Origin: Verrucomicrobiia bacterium
GTDB taxonomy: Bacteria; Verrucomicrobiota; Verrucomicrobiia; Verrucomicrobiales; Akkermansiaceae
Direction of reading: 5' to 3'
Length of the DNA stretch: 64,000 nucleotides
NCBI GenBank assembly: GCA_030431475.1
Contig: JAUIJD010000018.1
Coordinates: 21,835-85,834, forward strand
Shown here piece after piece: positions 44,209 to 51,764 of the stretch. The position numbers and the translations under genes were made by a program. How positions within the stretch are numbered: position 1 is the first letter of the stretch; every line of letters begins with the position of its first letter. The notes beneath the pieces were generated by a model. The model was not told the DNA's origin and ran no database searches. It saw only the letters and a list, made by a program, of their open reading frames with translations.

Positions 44209-45309
44209 TCACGCCTGCTTGAGCTGCCCCATGATCAGGTCGGTGATCTGCTGGACGAGGGCTTCGTCGGGTGCGGTGCTGCTGTTGCTCGATTCCGAAG
44301 GAGCGCTGCAGGAGCAGGCGGCCGGTTGGGGCACGGTGTTCACCGTGGTGGTGCCGGCGTCGCAGAGCTCGCACTCCTTGAGCTGGTCGAGGCGGTGGTC
44401 GGGCATGCCGAGCTTCTGGCGGAGAAGGATCAGCTCGCGAAGCTTGTCGGGACCGTACTTTTTCGGTCCGCCGATCTGCATGGTCACCGTGACGGTATGG
44501 CAGAAGGCGTCGGTGTTCTCCATTTTCCAGTAGGCGTCCTCGACGTCCTTGCCCCAGCAGATCACGCCGTGGTTCTGCATCAGGATGGACTGGTGCTTCT
44601 TGGCCAGCGCGCCGACCTCGGCGGCATTCTCCGGAGTCCCGGGCGTCTGGTAGCTGGCGAAGCCGATCTCGCCGAGGAAGACCTCGGGCTCGGGGATGAG
44701 GCAGGAGGGCGGGGTGACGCCTGCGACGGCAAATGCCGTCGCATACACCGGGTGGGCGTGGACGCAGGACTTGGCGTTCGGCTCGTTCTTCATGATGCCG
44801 AGGTGGGTGTTCACCTCGGAGGTGCGCGGGCGGGTGCCGGCGACCTGGTTGCCATCGAGATCGACCAGGCAGAGGTCGTCGGGCGTCATGAAGCCCTTGG
44901 AGATGAGGGTCGGGGTGCAAAGCACGAGGTTGTCGCCGACGCGGACGGTGATGTTGCCGCCGTTGCCGTCGACGTAGCCCTTGTTCCAGATGCGTTTGCC
45001 GATGTGGCAGATGCGTTCCTTGATCACCTGGATCTCGAGGGAGTAGAAGAACTTCTCGATCTCGGCCGCGCTCTTCGGGTCGCCGCCGGGCTTCCAGTGG
45101 TATTCGTAGTCGGGCAGGGCCGGTTCGTGGATGCGCGGCGTGCCGGACGGGGTGGCGGCGGGAGCGGCGGTCGATTTCCCGGGCTGGACCTTCTGCTGAC
45201 GCAGGAGGTCGCGGGCCATCGGGGTCAGGCGTCCGTTGGCGGCGTCGGTCAGGTCGGCACCCTTGGCAATGAGGGCCTCGATGTCTCGGGCGGTGTAGAG
45301 TTTGCTCAT
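44209..45309 (-). CDS. BMC class II aldolase (fuculose-1-P/rhamnulose-1-P type)
   Basis: A 366-residue aldolase/adducin-family enzyme expected to split L-fuculose-1-P and/or L-rhamnulose-1-P into DHAP and L-lactaldehyde. The core is at about 95-310: GNGGNITVRVGDNLVLCTPT, the zinc ligands in CVHAHPVYATAFA, and QNHGVICWGKDVEDAY. It has an extra N-terminal part (ARDIEALIAKGADL, about 7-20) and a Cys-rich linker to a C-terminal helix DEALVQQITDLIMGQLKQA that looks like an encapsulation peptide, as for the aldolase of the Planctomycetes BMC. The ATG at 45309 is in a normal place after the BMC-P gene. Confidence 0.93.
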   Translation of the reverse strand: MSKLYTARDIEALIAKGADLTDAANGRLTPMARDLLRQQKVQPGKSTAAPAATPSGTPRIHEPALPDYEYHWKPGGDPKSAAEIEKFFYSLEIQVIKERICHIGKRIWNKGYVDGNGGNITVRVGDNLVLCTPTLISKGFMTPDDLCLVDLDGNQVAGTRPRTSEVNTHLGIMKNEPNAKSCVHAHPVYATAFAVAGVTPPSCLIPEPEVFLGEIGFASYQTPGTPENAAEVGALAKKHQSILMQNHGVICWGKDVEDAYWKMENTDAFCHTVTVTMQIGGPKKYGPDKLRELILLRQKLGMPDHRLDQLKECELCDAGTTTVNTVPQPAACSCSAPSESSNSSTAPDEALVQQITDLIMGQLKQA

Positions 45310-45317
45310 GGCGGGAA

Positions 45318-45614
45318 TCAGTCGATGGGATCGAATTCGTAGCGGTCCAGAAGCGCGACGGTGATGGCGTCGAGCGGGATGGGATGGTCGAAGGGTTGGG
45401 TGGCCTCGGCGCCCTCGACGTAGAGGACGACGTCGCCCTCGCCGGCGCCGAGCTGGTCGAGCACGACCGGCGACCAGCCGGAGGCGCAGCCGTCGGGGTT
45501 CTTGCCGGAAAGCTCGTCGGGGCCCATGGGTCCCAGCATTTTCCAGCGGGCACCGCGAAATTGCGGGGCCGCCTGGCTGAGGGTCACGGTGCCGATGACA
45601 CGTCCGGGTTTCAT
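45318..45614 (-). CDS. BMC-P (EutN/CcmL family) pentameric shell vertex protein
   Basis: A 98-residue pentamer-forming vertex protein: starts MKPGRVIGTVTLS, then DQLGAGEGDVVLYVEG (the conserved D-x-x-GAGxGD-x-V) and ends near PLDAITVALLDRYEFD. It caps the 12 vertices of the shell. ATG overlaps the stop of the preceding BMC-P (ATGA). First half varies from the other two BMC-P proteins of the locus (FRGARWKMLGPMGPDE). Confidence 0.93.
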   Translation of the reverse strand: MKPGRVIGTVTLSQAAPQFRGARWKMLGPMGPDELSGKNPDGCASGWSPVVLDQLGAGEGDVVLYVEGAEATQPFDHPIPLDAITVALLDRYEFDPID

Positions 45615-45871
45615 GCGTCGTCGATGAGGCCGAGGATCTGGTTGCGGATGGGCGAGGAATCGTCGTGCACGGTGCCCTGGGTCCAGGAGCCGTCGGTGGT
45701 GATGAAGACCCGCGAATGGCGGCCGGCACCGAGAGTGTCGATGGCGGCAAAGGGAGATCCGCTGGCCTTTCCTGCCTCGTCGATCGGGGTGCACAGCACG
45801 ATGCGCTGACCCTTCAGGGAAGGGTGGGCGATCGTGGCCGTGCAGTGGCCGTCAACTCGGGCGAGGATCAT
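45611..45871 (-). CDS. BMC-P (EutN/CcmL family) shell vertex protein, second paralogue
   Basis: An 86-residue EutN/CcmL protein (MILARVDGHCTATIAHPSLK; AIDTLGAGRHSRVFITTDG; IRNQILGLIDD). The usual GAGEGD motif reads GAGRHSRV, so the loop near the pentamer pore differs from its paralogues. Cotranscribed with the other BMC-P by a 4-nt overlap. Confidence 0.92.
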   Translation of the reverse strand: MILARVDGHCTATIAHPSLKGQRIVLCTPIDEAGKASGSPFAAIDTLGAGRHSRVFITTDGSWTQGTVHDDSSPIRNQILGLIDDA

Positions 45872-45934
45872 GGGGCTTGGAAACTTGAAACTTGAAACTT
45901 TAAACTCTAAATCTCAATGGCTCGGGCTCTGGGT

Positions 45935-45954
45935 GGCGGACAGGAGTGTCCGCC
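45935..45954. repeat. Short perfect hairpin (family H) between aldehyde dehydrogenase and BMC-P genes
   Basis: GGCGGAC and GTCCGCC arms around AGGAGT. It follows the aldehyde dehydrogenase stop in transcription order (45962). The 45872-45934 stretch next to it is a degenerate run of TTGAAAC-like units, similar in style to the leader at 37-62. Confidence 0.7.
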
Positions 45955-45961
45955 CTCCTTT

Positions 45962-47410
45962 TCAGACGATGTTGAGCTGATCGACCAAGGTGCAGCGGCG
46001 GAAGCGGGTGAAGGTGCGGGGGGTGGTGATGCCTTCGCCGGTGGTGGTGGCGATGGAGAAGCTGATGTAGCCCTCGCCGCCCATGCCGAGGCCGGCGGTG
46101 CAGGCGCCGTTCTTGACGTAGAGGGTGGTGTCCATCTCGCGGCCCATCATCGTCAGGTTGGCGACGTTCATGCTGTGGACCATGGCCGAGTGGCGGTAGT
46201 TGTGCTCGCTGTCCTTGGCGATGCGCACGGCGTCCCGGAAGCAGCCGGCGCGGACGATGGGGAGGAGCGGCATCATCTGCTCCTCCTCGACGAAGAGGTC
46301 GTCCTCCTCGGTCTCGGCAATGAGCATCTCGGTCTTGGAGTCGATGCTGAGTCCGGCGATGGCGGCGAGCTTGGCGGGATCGGCGCCGACGTAGGCGCGG
46401 TTGAGCACGGCGTGCGAGCATCCGCCGCCGCCGTCCTTGACATCGAAGACCTCCTTCTTGATGGCCTCGGTCTGGGCCTTGGTGAGGATCACCGCGCCCT
46501 GGCGCTTCAGCGCGTCGAGCGTCTTGGTGTAGCTGTCGCCGACGGCGATGATCTGCTTCTCGCCGATGCAGAGGAGGTTGTTGTCGAAGCCGCCACCGAA
46601 GATGATGTCGCGGGCGACCTTGTCGAAATCGAGCGCGTGGCAGTCATCGACGACCACCGGCGGGTTGCCCGGGCCGGCGCAGATGGCGCGCTTGCCGGTC
46701 TTCATCGCGGCATCGACCACGGCGGGCCCGCCGGTGATGCAGAGCAGCGCGACCTCGGGCGCGGCGCAGAGCTCGTTGAACGAATCGAGCGTCGGCTTTT
46801 CGATCGTGCAGATCAGGTTGCGGATGCCGGTCTCGGCGGCGATGGCCTCGTTGAACTCGTGCACGGCCAGCGCGGCGCAGGCGGCGCCCCCGGGGTGCGG
46901 GTTGACGACGATCGCGTTGCCGGCGGCGACCATGTTGACGATGTTGCCGGCGATGGTCGGAACCGAGTGGGTGACCGGGGTGATGGCGCCGATCACGCCC
47001 CACGGCGCGGATTCCTCCATGGTGATGCCGGCGTCGCCGCTCATCCCGTGGGGGACGAGGTATTCGGTGCCGAGCACGTTGCGGATGCCGTGCAGCTTGC
47101 CGATCTTGTGGTCGAGGCGGCCGATCCTGGTTTCCTCGAACTCGATCCGGCCCCAGCGCTCGGCGTTGTCGAAGCACATCGTCTTGACGATCTCGACGAC
47201 CTTCGAGCGGCCTTCCCAGCCGGCCTTCTTGAGCTGCTCGAAGCCGCCCTGCGCCGCCTTGGCGGCGTCGGCGGCGGAATCGAACACGCCGTGGCGGCCG
47301 GGCTTGGACTGGACGTTCGGCGCACCGGTCGGTGCCGGGTTGCCGTTCTGGATCTTGCTCAGGACTTCCGTGACGACGTCACGGATGGCGGCTTCGCTCA
47401 ATTGGACCAT
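45962..47410 (-). CDS. CoA-acylating aldehyde dehydrogenase of the BMC (PduP/EutE-like)
   Basis: A 482-residue CoA-dependent aldehyde dehydrogenase that should turn lactaldehyde into lactyl-CoA with NAD. The catalytic Cys is in NNLLCIGEKQIIAVGD (about 285); GVIGAITPVTHSVPT and NPHPGGAACAALAV are cofactor and core motifs. The N-terminus (SEAAIRDVVTEVLSKIQ, about 5-21) is an amphipathic encapsulation-like helix followed by a Pro/Gly/Asn linker. Length and motif order agree with PduP (about 464) and EutE. It lies between BMC-P genes. Confidence 0.94.
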   Translation of the reverse strand: MVQLSEAAIRDVVTEVLSKIQNGNPAPTGAPNVQSKPGRHGVFDSAADAAKAAQGGFEQLKKAGWEGRSKVVEIVKTMCFDNAERWGRIEFEETRIGRLDHKIGKLHGIRNVLGTEYLVPHGMSGDAGITMEESAPWGVIGAITPVTHSVPTIAGNIVNMVAAGNAIVVNPHPGGAACAALAVHEFNEAIAAETGIRNLICTIEKPTLDSFNELCAAPEVALLCITGGPAVVDAAMKTGKRAICAGPGNPPVVVDDCHALDFDKVARDIIFGGGFDNNLLCIGEKQIIAVGDSYTKTLDALKRQGAVILTKAQTEAIKKEVFDVKDGGGGCSHAVLNRAYVGADPAKLAAIAGLSIDSKTEMLIAETEEDDLFVEEEQMMPLLPIVRAGCFRDAVRIAKDSEHNYRHSAMVHSMNVANLTMMGREMDTTLYVKNGACTAGLGMGGEGYISFSIATTTGEGITTPRTFTRFRRCTLVDQLNIV

Positions 47411-47423
47411 GGGGATCTAACGG

Positions 47424-47738
47424 TTAGCTGTTCTTGGCGTCGTAGGTTCTGTGGCCGAGGATGTTGACCGTATCGACGATGCCGACGATGGCGGCGTCGA
47501 CCGGGACGGACTTCAGTCCGTCGGCCTGGCGGGCGGAGCTGCCCTGGGCGAACATCACCAGCTCGCCCTCGCCGGCACCCAGGGTGTCGATGGCGACGAT
47601 GGTGTTGCTGCCCGGCTTGAAGGCGCCCGGGTTGTCGGGGTCGGCCAGCATCGGGCGCACCATGAGGAGCTTGCGCCCCTTCATGGTGTCGTCCTTCTTG
47701 GTCGAGACGACCGATCCGATGACTTTGCCGAGGTACAT
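47424..47738 (-). CDS. BMC-P (EutN/CcmL family) shell vertex protein, third paralogue
   Basis: A 104-residue EutN/CcmL protein: MYLGKVIGSVVSTKKDDTMK, DTLGAGEGELVMFAQGSSAR and VPVDAAIVGIVDTVNI. All family hallmarks are present. Only 9 bp separate it from the BMC-H gene upstream and 13 bp from the aldehyde dehydrogenase downstream, so it is in the same operon. Confidence 0.94.
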   Translation of the reverse strand: MYLGKVIGSVVSTKKDDTMKGRKLLMVRPMLADPDNPGAFKPGSNTIVAIDTLGAGEGELVMFAQGSSARQADGLKSVPVDAAIVGIVDTVNILGHRTYDAKNS

Positions 47739-47747
47739 CGCCGGGAA

Positions 47748-48056
47748 TTATTTGGCGGTCTTGCGGGCCGCGGGCTTCTTGGCGCCGGGAACGATCGTCT
47801 CGGTGTCTTCGTGCGGGCGGGCGATCACGTGGGCGCTGACGACCTCGCCGAAGCGTCCGGCGGTTTCGGCACCGGTTTCGATCGCGGCTTTCACGGCGGC
47901 GACGTCGCCGGTGATCACGGCGGAGACGAGCGCGCTGCCGACGCCCTTCATGGGACCGGTCAGTTCGACGTTCGCCGCCTTGAGCATGGCGTCCGTGCCT
48001 TGGACGAGTGCGGTGAGACCCTTGGTCTCGAGGATTCCGATTGCTTGTTTGGCCAT
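47748..48056 (-). CDS. BMC-H hexameric shell protein with a basic C-terminal tail
   Basis: A 102-residue PF00936 shell protein: AIGILETKGLTALVQGTDAM, the pore-loop region MKGVGSALVS and VAAVKAAIETGAETAG. The loop sequence (GVGSA) differs from the other two BMC-H proteins here. The C-terminus adds a Lys/Ala/Pro tail (VPGAKKPAARKTAK) not needed for the fold, which may contact cargo, DNA or other shell faces. Confidence 0.95.
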   Translation of the reverse strand: MAKQAIGILETKGLTALVQGTDAMLKAANVELTGPMKGVGSALVSAVITGDVAAVKAAIETGAETAGRFGEVVSAHVIARPHEDTETIVPGAKKPAARKTAK

Positions 48057-48089
48057 GGTGGTTGGTGGTTGGTGTTGAGTTGGGAAATT

Positions 48090-49271
48090 TCAGCGGGCGT
48101 CGAGGAAGCGCGCGACCTCGCGGGCGATGACGAGCTCTTCGTTGGCGGGAATGACGTGGACCTTTACCCGCGAGTCGTCGGCACTGATCTCGGCTTCTTC
48201 GCCGCCGCAGGCGTCGTTCTTCGCAGGATCGAGGCGGATGCCGAGGTCTTCGAGACCGGCGCAGACCTTCGAGCGCAGCTCGGCGGAGTTCTCGCCGATG
48301 CCGGCGGTGAAGGAGATCGCCTCGAGGCCGCCCATCTTGAAGGTGAAGGCACCGGCCCAGTGGCGGATGCTGTCGATGAGGTGGTCGATGGAAAGCCGGG
48401 CGTCCGGATTGCCGGCTTCGGCGGCCTCGCGGATGTCGCGGGCGTCGTTGCTGACGCCGGAAAGCCCGAGCAGGCCGCTCTCCTTGGTGAGCTGGCGCTC
48501 GGCCTCGGCGACATCGATGCCGAGCATCTTGCAGGCGTAGGGGACGGCCATCGAGTCGAGGTCGCCGACGCGGTTGTTCTGCGGCAGACCGCTCTGCGGG
48601 CTGAAGCCCATGCTCGAGCCGATCGCGACGCCGTCGCGGATACCGGCGACCGAGCTGCTGCCGCCGAGGTGGCAGGAGACGAGCCGCAGCGGGGCACCGC
48701 TGAACTCGCCGGGGCCATCGACGTAGAGCCCGCGGGCGCGGGCGGCGACGTCCTCGCGGCCGAGCAGTTCGGCGGTGCGTTCGGCGACGAACTTGTGGCT
48801 GGCGCCGTGGAAGCCGTAGCGGCGGATGCCGAGATCACGCCAGGCCCCGGGGATCGCGTATTCCGCGGCGGCGGGCGCGACCCATTGGAAAAAGGCGGTT
48901 TCGAATAGCGCCACGCGTTTCGCCTTCGGCAGGCGGCGTTCGAAACAGCGGATGCCCTCGGCGTAGGCGGGGTTGTGGGCGGGCGCGACCTCCTTGAAAC
49001 CATCGAGGGCCTCGAGGACGCGCGCGTCCGCTTCCACACAACCGCTCAGGTCCTTGCCGAGGACCGTCTTGAAGCCGACCGCGTCGAGATCCTCGTCGCT
49101 GACGAGGTGACCGTCGTCGGCCAGCCGCCCGAGCATCTCATCGATGCAGGGCGTGTACTCCGTCACCCGCTCGAAGCCTCCCTGCGCGAGCAGGACCTCG
49201 CCGGCACCGCCCATGTCGAACAGGCGGTACTTGAACGAGGTCGAGCCGAGGTTGGCGACGAGGATCTTCAT
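48090..49271 (-). CDS. Acetate-kinase-family carboxylate kinase
   Basis: A 393-residue ASKHA kinase converting acyl phosphate plus ADP to carboxylate plus ATP. Motifs are NLGSTSFKYRLF (phosphate loop), HNPAYAEG, FETAFFQW, RYGFHGASHKF, CHLGGSSSV and TAGIGENS, all as in AckA. In this operon it should use lactyl phosphate made by PduL, giving lactate and ATP. Departures from AckA (FETAFF where FDTAFH is usual) may reflect the larger acyl group. No encapsulation helix is seen. Confidence 0.93.
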   Translation of the reverse strand: MKILVANLGSTSFKYRLFDMGGAGEVLLAQGGFERVTEYTPCIDEMLGRLADDGHLVSDEDLDAVGFKTVLGKDLSGCVEADARVLEALDGFKEVAPAHNPAYAEGIRCFERRLPKAKRVALFETAFFQWVAPAAAEYAIPGAWRDLGIRRYGFHGASHKFVAERTAELLGREDVAARARGLYVDGPGEFSGAPLRLVSCHLGGSSSVAGIRDGVAIGSSMGFSPQSGLPQNNRVGDLDSMAVPYACKMLGIDVAEAERQLTKESGLLGLSGVSNDARDIREAAEAGNPDARLSIDHLIDSIRHWAGAFTFKMGGLEAISFTAGIGENSAELRSKVCAGLEDLGIRLDPAKNDACGGEEAEISADDSRVKVHVIPANEELVIAREVARFLDAR

Positions 49272-49480
49272 CGGTGGCGGAGTGGTCGGGGGGGCTTCGT
49301 TGGAGAAGTGGCGGGTGTTCGGGGGTTTTGAAGTAGGATGAATGGGATAGGTGGGATGGAGAGGATGTTGATTTTGTGTTTTGGCGGCTTCGCCGCGTTG
49401 AACTACAAATCTCTATCTTCCATCCTCTTTATCCTGAACCATCCCCTGCATCGTGCGATAACTCCCGACAGTGTGCCTCC
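49272..49480. other. 209-bp gap in the BMC operon with an imperfect stem-loop
   Basis: No gene seen. GGATGGAGAGGATG (about 49353 on) and CATCCTCTTTATCC (about 49420 on) pair imperfectly, with a perfect mini-hairpin GCGGCTTCGCCGC (49384-49396) between. It is the widest gap in the operon and could hold an internal promoter or an mRNA processing site separating the two shell genes plus pduL from the rest. Confidence 0.5.
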
Positions 49481-49759
49481 TCACCCGATGAAGCTGCCCA
49501 GCTTGGACAGGTCGTCGTGGGGGCGGGGGATCACCTGGACGGCGATGACCTCGCCGATCTGGCCGGCGGCGTCGGCACCGGCTTCGACCGCGGCCTTCAC
49601 GGCGGCGACGTTGCCGCTGAAGAATCCGGTCACCAGACCGCTGCCGATCTTCTCCCAGCCGGTCATCGTGACGTCGGCGGACTTCAGGGCGGCGTCGCTG
49701 GCTTCCATCAGCGCGACGAAGCCTTTGCACTCGATCATTCCAATTGCTTCTTTAGCCAT
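49481..49759 (-). CDS. BMC-H hexameric shell protein
   Basis: A 92-residue PF00936 protein: EAIGMIECKGFVALMEASDA, pore loop WEKIGSGLVTGFFSG and [20 protein letters not shown]. The pore IGSG is a common form. It is adjacent to a second BMC-H (19 bp), and the two probably tile the shell facets together. Confidence 0.95.
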   Translation of the reverse strand: MAKEAIGMIECKGFVALMEASDAALKSADVTMTGWEKIGSGLVTGFFSGNVAAVKAAVEAGADAAGQIGEVIAVQVIPRPHDDLSKLGSFIG

Positions 49760-49777
49760 GATTCTAGGTGGTTGGGG

Positions 49778-50047
49778 TTAGGCTTGGAAAAACTTCAGCA
49801 GGTCCTCGTGGGGACGTGCCATGACGTGGGAGGCGACGAGTTCGCCGACGCGGTCGGCGGCTTCGGCTCCGGCTTCGACGGCGGCCTTCACGCTGCCGAC
49901 GTCGCCCTTGACCAGGACGGTCAGGAAGCCGCCGCCGATGGAGACCTGCTTGACGAGGCTCACCGAGGCGGCCTTGGCCATGGCATCGCTGGCCTCGATC
50001 GAGCCGGTCAGGCCCTTGGTTTCAACTAATCCGATGGATTCGCTCAT
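49778..50047 (-). CDS. BMC-H hexameric shell protein, paralogue with IGGG pore
   Basis: An 89-residue PF00936 protein: [20 protein letters not shown], pore loop [15 protein letters not shown] and [20 protein letters not shown]. The Gly-rich pore loop differs from IGSG and GVGSA of its paralogues, pointing to different permeability. It follows pduL by 30 bp. Confidence 0.95.
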   Translation of the reverse strand: MSESIGLVETKGLTGSIEASDAMAKAASVSLVKQVSIGGGFLTVLVKGDVGSVKAAVEAGAEAADRVGELVASHVMARPHEDLLKFFQA

Positions 50048-50077
50048 TGCTTTGGTGGTTTGGTGGTGTGGGAACGG

Positions 50078-50755
50078 TTACTTGATGAGTTCGCAGGGGG
50101 TGTCGGGGCCGAGCCCGCAGGCGTTGGCCTCGTCGGTGTCGATGTGGACCTCGAGTTTGAAGGAGGGGTCCACGCGGACGAAAATCTTGTCGAAGGTGAC
50201 GCCGACCTCGCCGCCGACGCGGAGTTTCATGAAGGACTTGTTCTCGACGCCGTAGAAGGCGGCGTCCTCGGGGGCCATGTGGACATGGGGCGCGGCGCGG
50301 ATGACGCCTTCCGGCATCTCGAGGAAGCCGGCCGGACCCATCAGCATGCAGCCCGGGGTGCCGGCGATGTCGCCGGAGTTGCGCACCGGGATTTTGAACC
50401 CGAGCGAGATGGCATCGGTGGAGGCGAGCTCGACCTGGTTGAGATTGCGGCAGGGGCCGAGGATGCGGAGATTGGAGATCACGCGGCTGCGCGGGCCGAT
50501 CAAGGTCACCGTCTCCTCGGCGGCGAACTGGTCTTTCTGATAGAGCCACTTCATCGGCGTCAGCGTGCGACCCTTGCCGAAAAGCGTCTCCACCGCCTCG
50601 GGCGTGAGATGGCAGTGGCGGGCGCTGGAGTTGACGATCAGGGGGTTCGGGCCCTGGCCGGCACTCGGCTTGCCACCGGTCTGGCGGCGCAGGCTTTCGC
50701 GGACGAGATGCTCGATCTGGGCCCGGGAAGGAGGGTTGGAAAGTGGGTTTGCCAT
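50078..50755 (-). CDS. pduL: Phosphotransacylase PduL with N-terminal encapsulation-like peptide
   Basis: A 225-residue zinc-dependent phosphate acyltransferase (PduL family) moving the acyl group from CoA to phosphate and freeing CoA inside the compartment. Zinc-binding motifs are NSSARHCHLT (about 44-53) and APHVHMAPEDA (about 161-171), with GPCRNLNQVELA and NSGDIAGTPG. The N-terminus (SRAQIEHLVRESLRRQ, about 10-25) is an encapsulation-like helix with a Gly/Pro/Ser linker. The ATG at 50755 is preferred, as an extension to 50851 translates the AT-rich promoter. First gene of the operon, divergent from the DeoR gene. Confidence 0.95.
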   Translation of the reverse strand: MANPLSNPPSRAQIEHLVRESLRRQTGGKPSAGQGPNPLIVNSSARHCHLTPEAVETLFGKGRTLTPMKWLYQKDQFAAEETVTLIGPRSRVISNLRILGPCRNLNQVELASTDAISLGFKIPVRNSGDIAGTPGCMLMGPAGFLEMPEGVIRAAPHVHMAPEDAAFYGVENKSFMKLRVGGEVGVTFDKIFVRVDPSFKLEVHIDTDEANACGLGPDTPCELIK

Positions 50756-50853
50756 GGGGAAATCTTCGCTTCCGGGGGTGAAAATGTGAAAACCAAAGAA
50801 AAAAACAACATAAATCTGGCAAAAATCCAAAAAACCCACATTTTTGGGCAAGG
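50756..50853. promoter_or_regulatory. Divergent promoter region between pduL and the DeoR regulator
   Basis: 98 bp, far more AT-rich than the surroundings, serving both the minus-strand BMC operon and the plus-strand regulator. CAAAAAT (50820-50826) and ATTTTTG (50840-50846) form an inverted pair that could be the DeoR operator, immediately before the regulator start. A-tracts at 50798-50804 and 50829-50834 may bend DNA. No confident -35/-10 pair is assigned. Confidence 0.6.
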
Positions 50854-51618
50854 ATGCTGGCGACCGAACGACAGAATCAGATTCTCGTCCTGATTGAGGA
50901 GCGGGGTTCGGTGCGGACCGTCGATCTGGCCGCGGAGTTCGCGGTGACCGACGAGACGATTCGCCGCGACCTTCAGGCGCTGGCGGAGGCGCGCCAGCTG
51001 ACGAGAATCCACGGCGGAGCGACGAGCCTGAGCGGTCGCCCGAAGCTGCGCAGCTTCACCGAGCGGCGGATCCGCCAGGTTGAGGCCAAGCAGGCGATTG
51101 CCCGGGCGGCGCTGGCGCGGATCGAGCCGGGGCGCACGTATGCCTTCGACAGCAGCACCACGGCCTTTGAGTTGATCGACCTTTTGCCGGACCTGCCGTT
51201 CCGGGTGGTGACCAATGCCTACGCGGTGATTGATCGACTGGTCGGGACCGAGAACGTCGAACTGGTTTCCACCGGCGGACGTTATCACCCGAAGACGCAG
51301 ACCTTCGTCGGGGGCGACAGCATCGACACGCTGAAGCGCCACAACGTGCAGACGGCCTTCGTGTCCTGCATCGGGCTCGACCTGAAGCGGGGGGCCAGCG
51401 AGGGCTTCGAGGAGCAGGTCGCCTTCAAGGAGCGGCTGGTGCGCTATGCCGAGGAGGTCGTGCTGCTGGTCGATTCCACCAAGCTCGGCGAGCGCTCGGA
51501 GTACTTCTTCGCCGACGTCGAGGCCTTCCGGACGGTGATCACCGATGCGGGAGCGGAGGCGGGATTTGTGGAGCGTCTCCGGGAGCGCGGGGTCGAGGTG
51601 GTGGTGGCGGAGGTGTAG
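50854..51618 (+). CDS. DeoR-family repressor of the BMC operon
   Basis: A 254-residue regulator: N-terminal DeoR helix-turn-helix (ERQNQILVLIEERGSVRTVD; FAVTDETIRRDLQALAE; RIHGGATSL, about 4-57), and a C-terminal sugar-phosphate-sensing domain (AFDSSTTAFELIDLL; RVVTNAYAVIDRL; FVSCIGLDLKRGASEGF; VVLLVDSTKLGE). The effector is probably a phosphosugar such as fuculose-1-P, rhamnulose-1-P or DHAP, by family analogy. Divergent from pduL. Confidence 0.92.
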   Translation: MLATERQNQILVLIEERGSVRTVDLAAEFAVTDETIRRDLQALAEARQLTRIHGGATSLSGRPKLRSFTERRIRQVEAKQAIARAALARIEPGRTYAFDSSTTAFELIDLLPDLPFRVVTNAYAVIDRLVGTENVELVSTGGRYHPKTQTFVGGDSIDTLKRHNVQTAFVSCIGLDLKRGASEGFEEQVAFKERLVRYAEEVVLLVDSTKLGERSEYFFADVEAFRTVITDAGAEAGFVERLRERGVEVVVAEV

Positions 51619-51627
51619 ACCGGAAAC

Positions 51628-51747
51628 GGTCCGCGCGAGCCCACTCGCGCATAGCCGGACCAGAGAAGCGCGAGTGGGCTCGCGCGGTCCGCCTGACGGC
51701 AGCGATGCGGCTGGACCGGATCAGGCGCAAGTGGGCTCGCGCGGTCC
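51628..51747. repeat. Three-arm palindrome (family E) after the DeoR gene
   Basis: GGTCCGCGCGAGCCCACTCG (51628 on) is followed by its near-perfect complement (51668-51690) and a further copy of that complement (51725-51747). Between the convergent DeoR and MFS genes, it may stop transcription from both sides. Confidence 0.82.
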
Positions 51748-51764
51748 ACGGAGGCGACGGCTGC

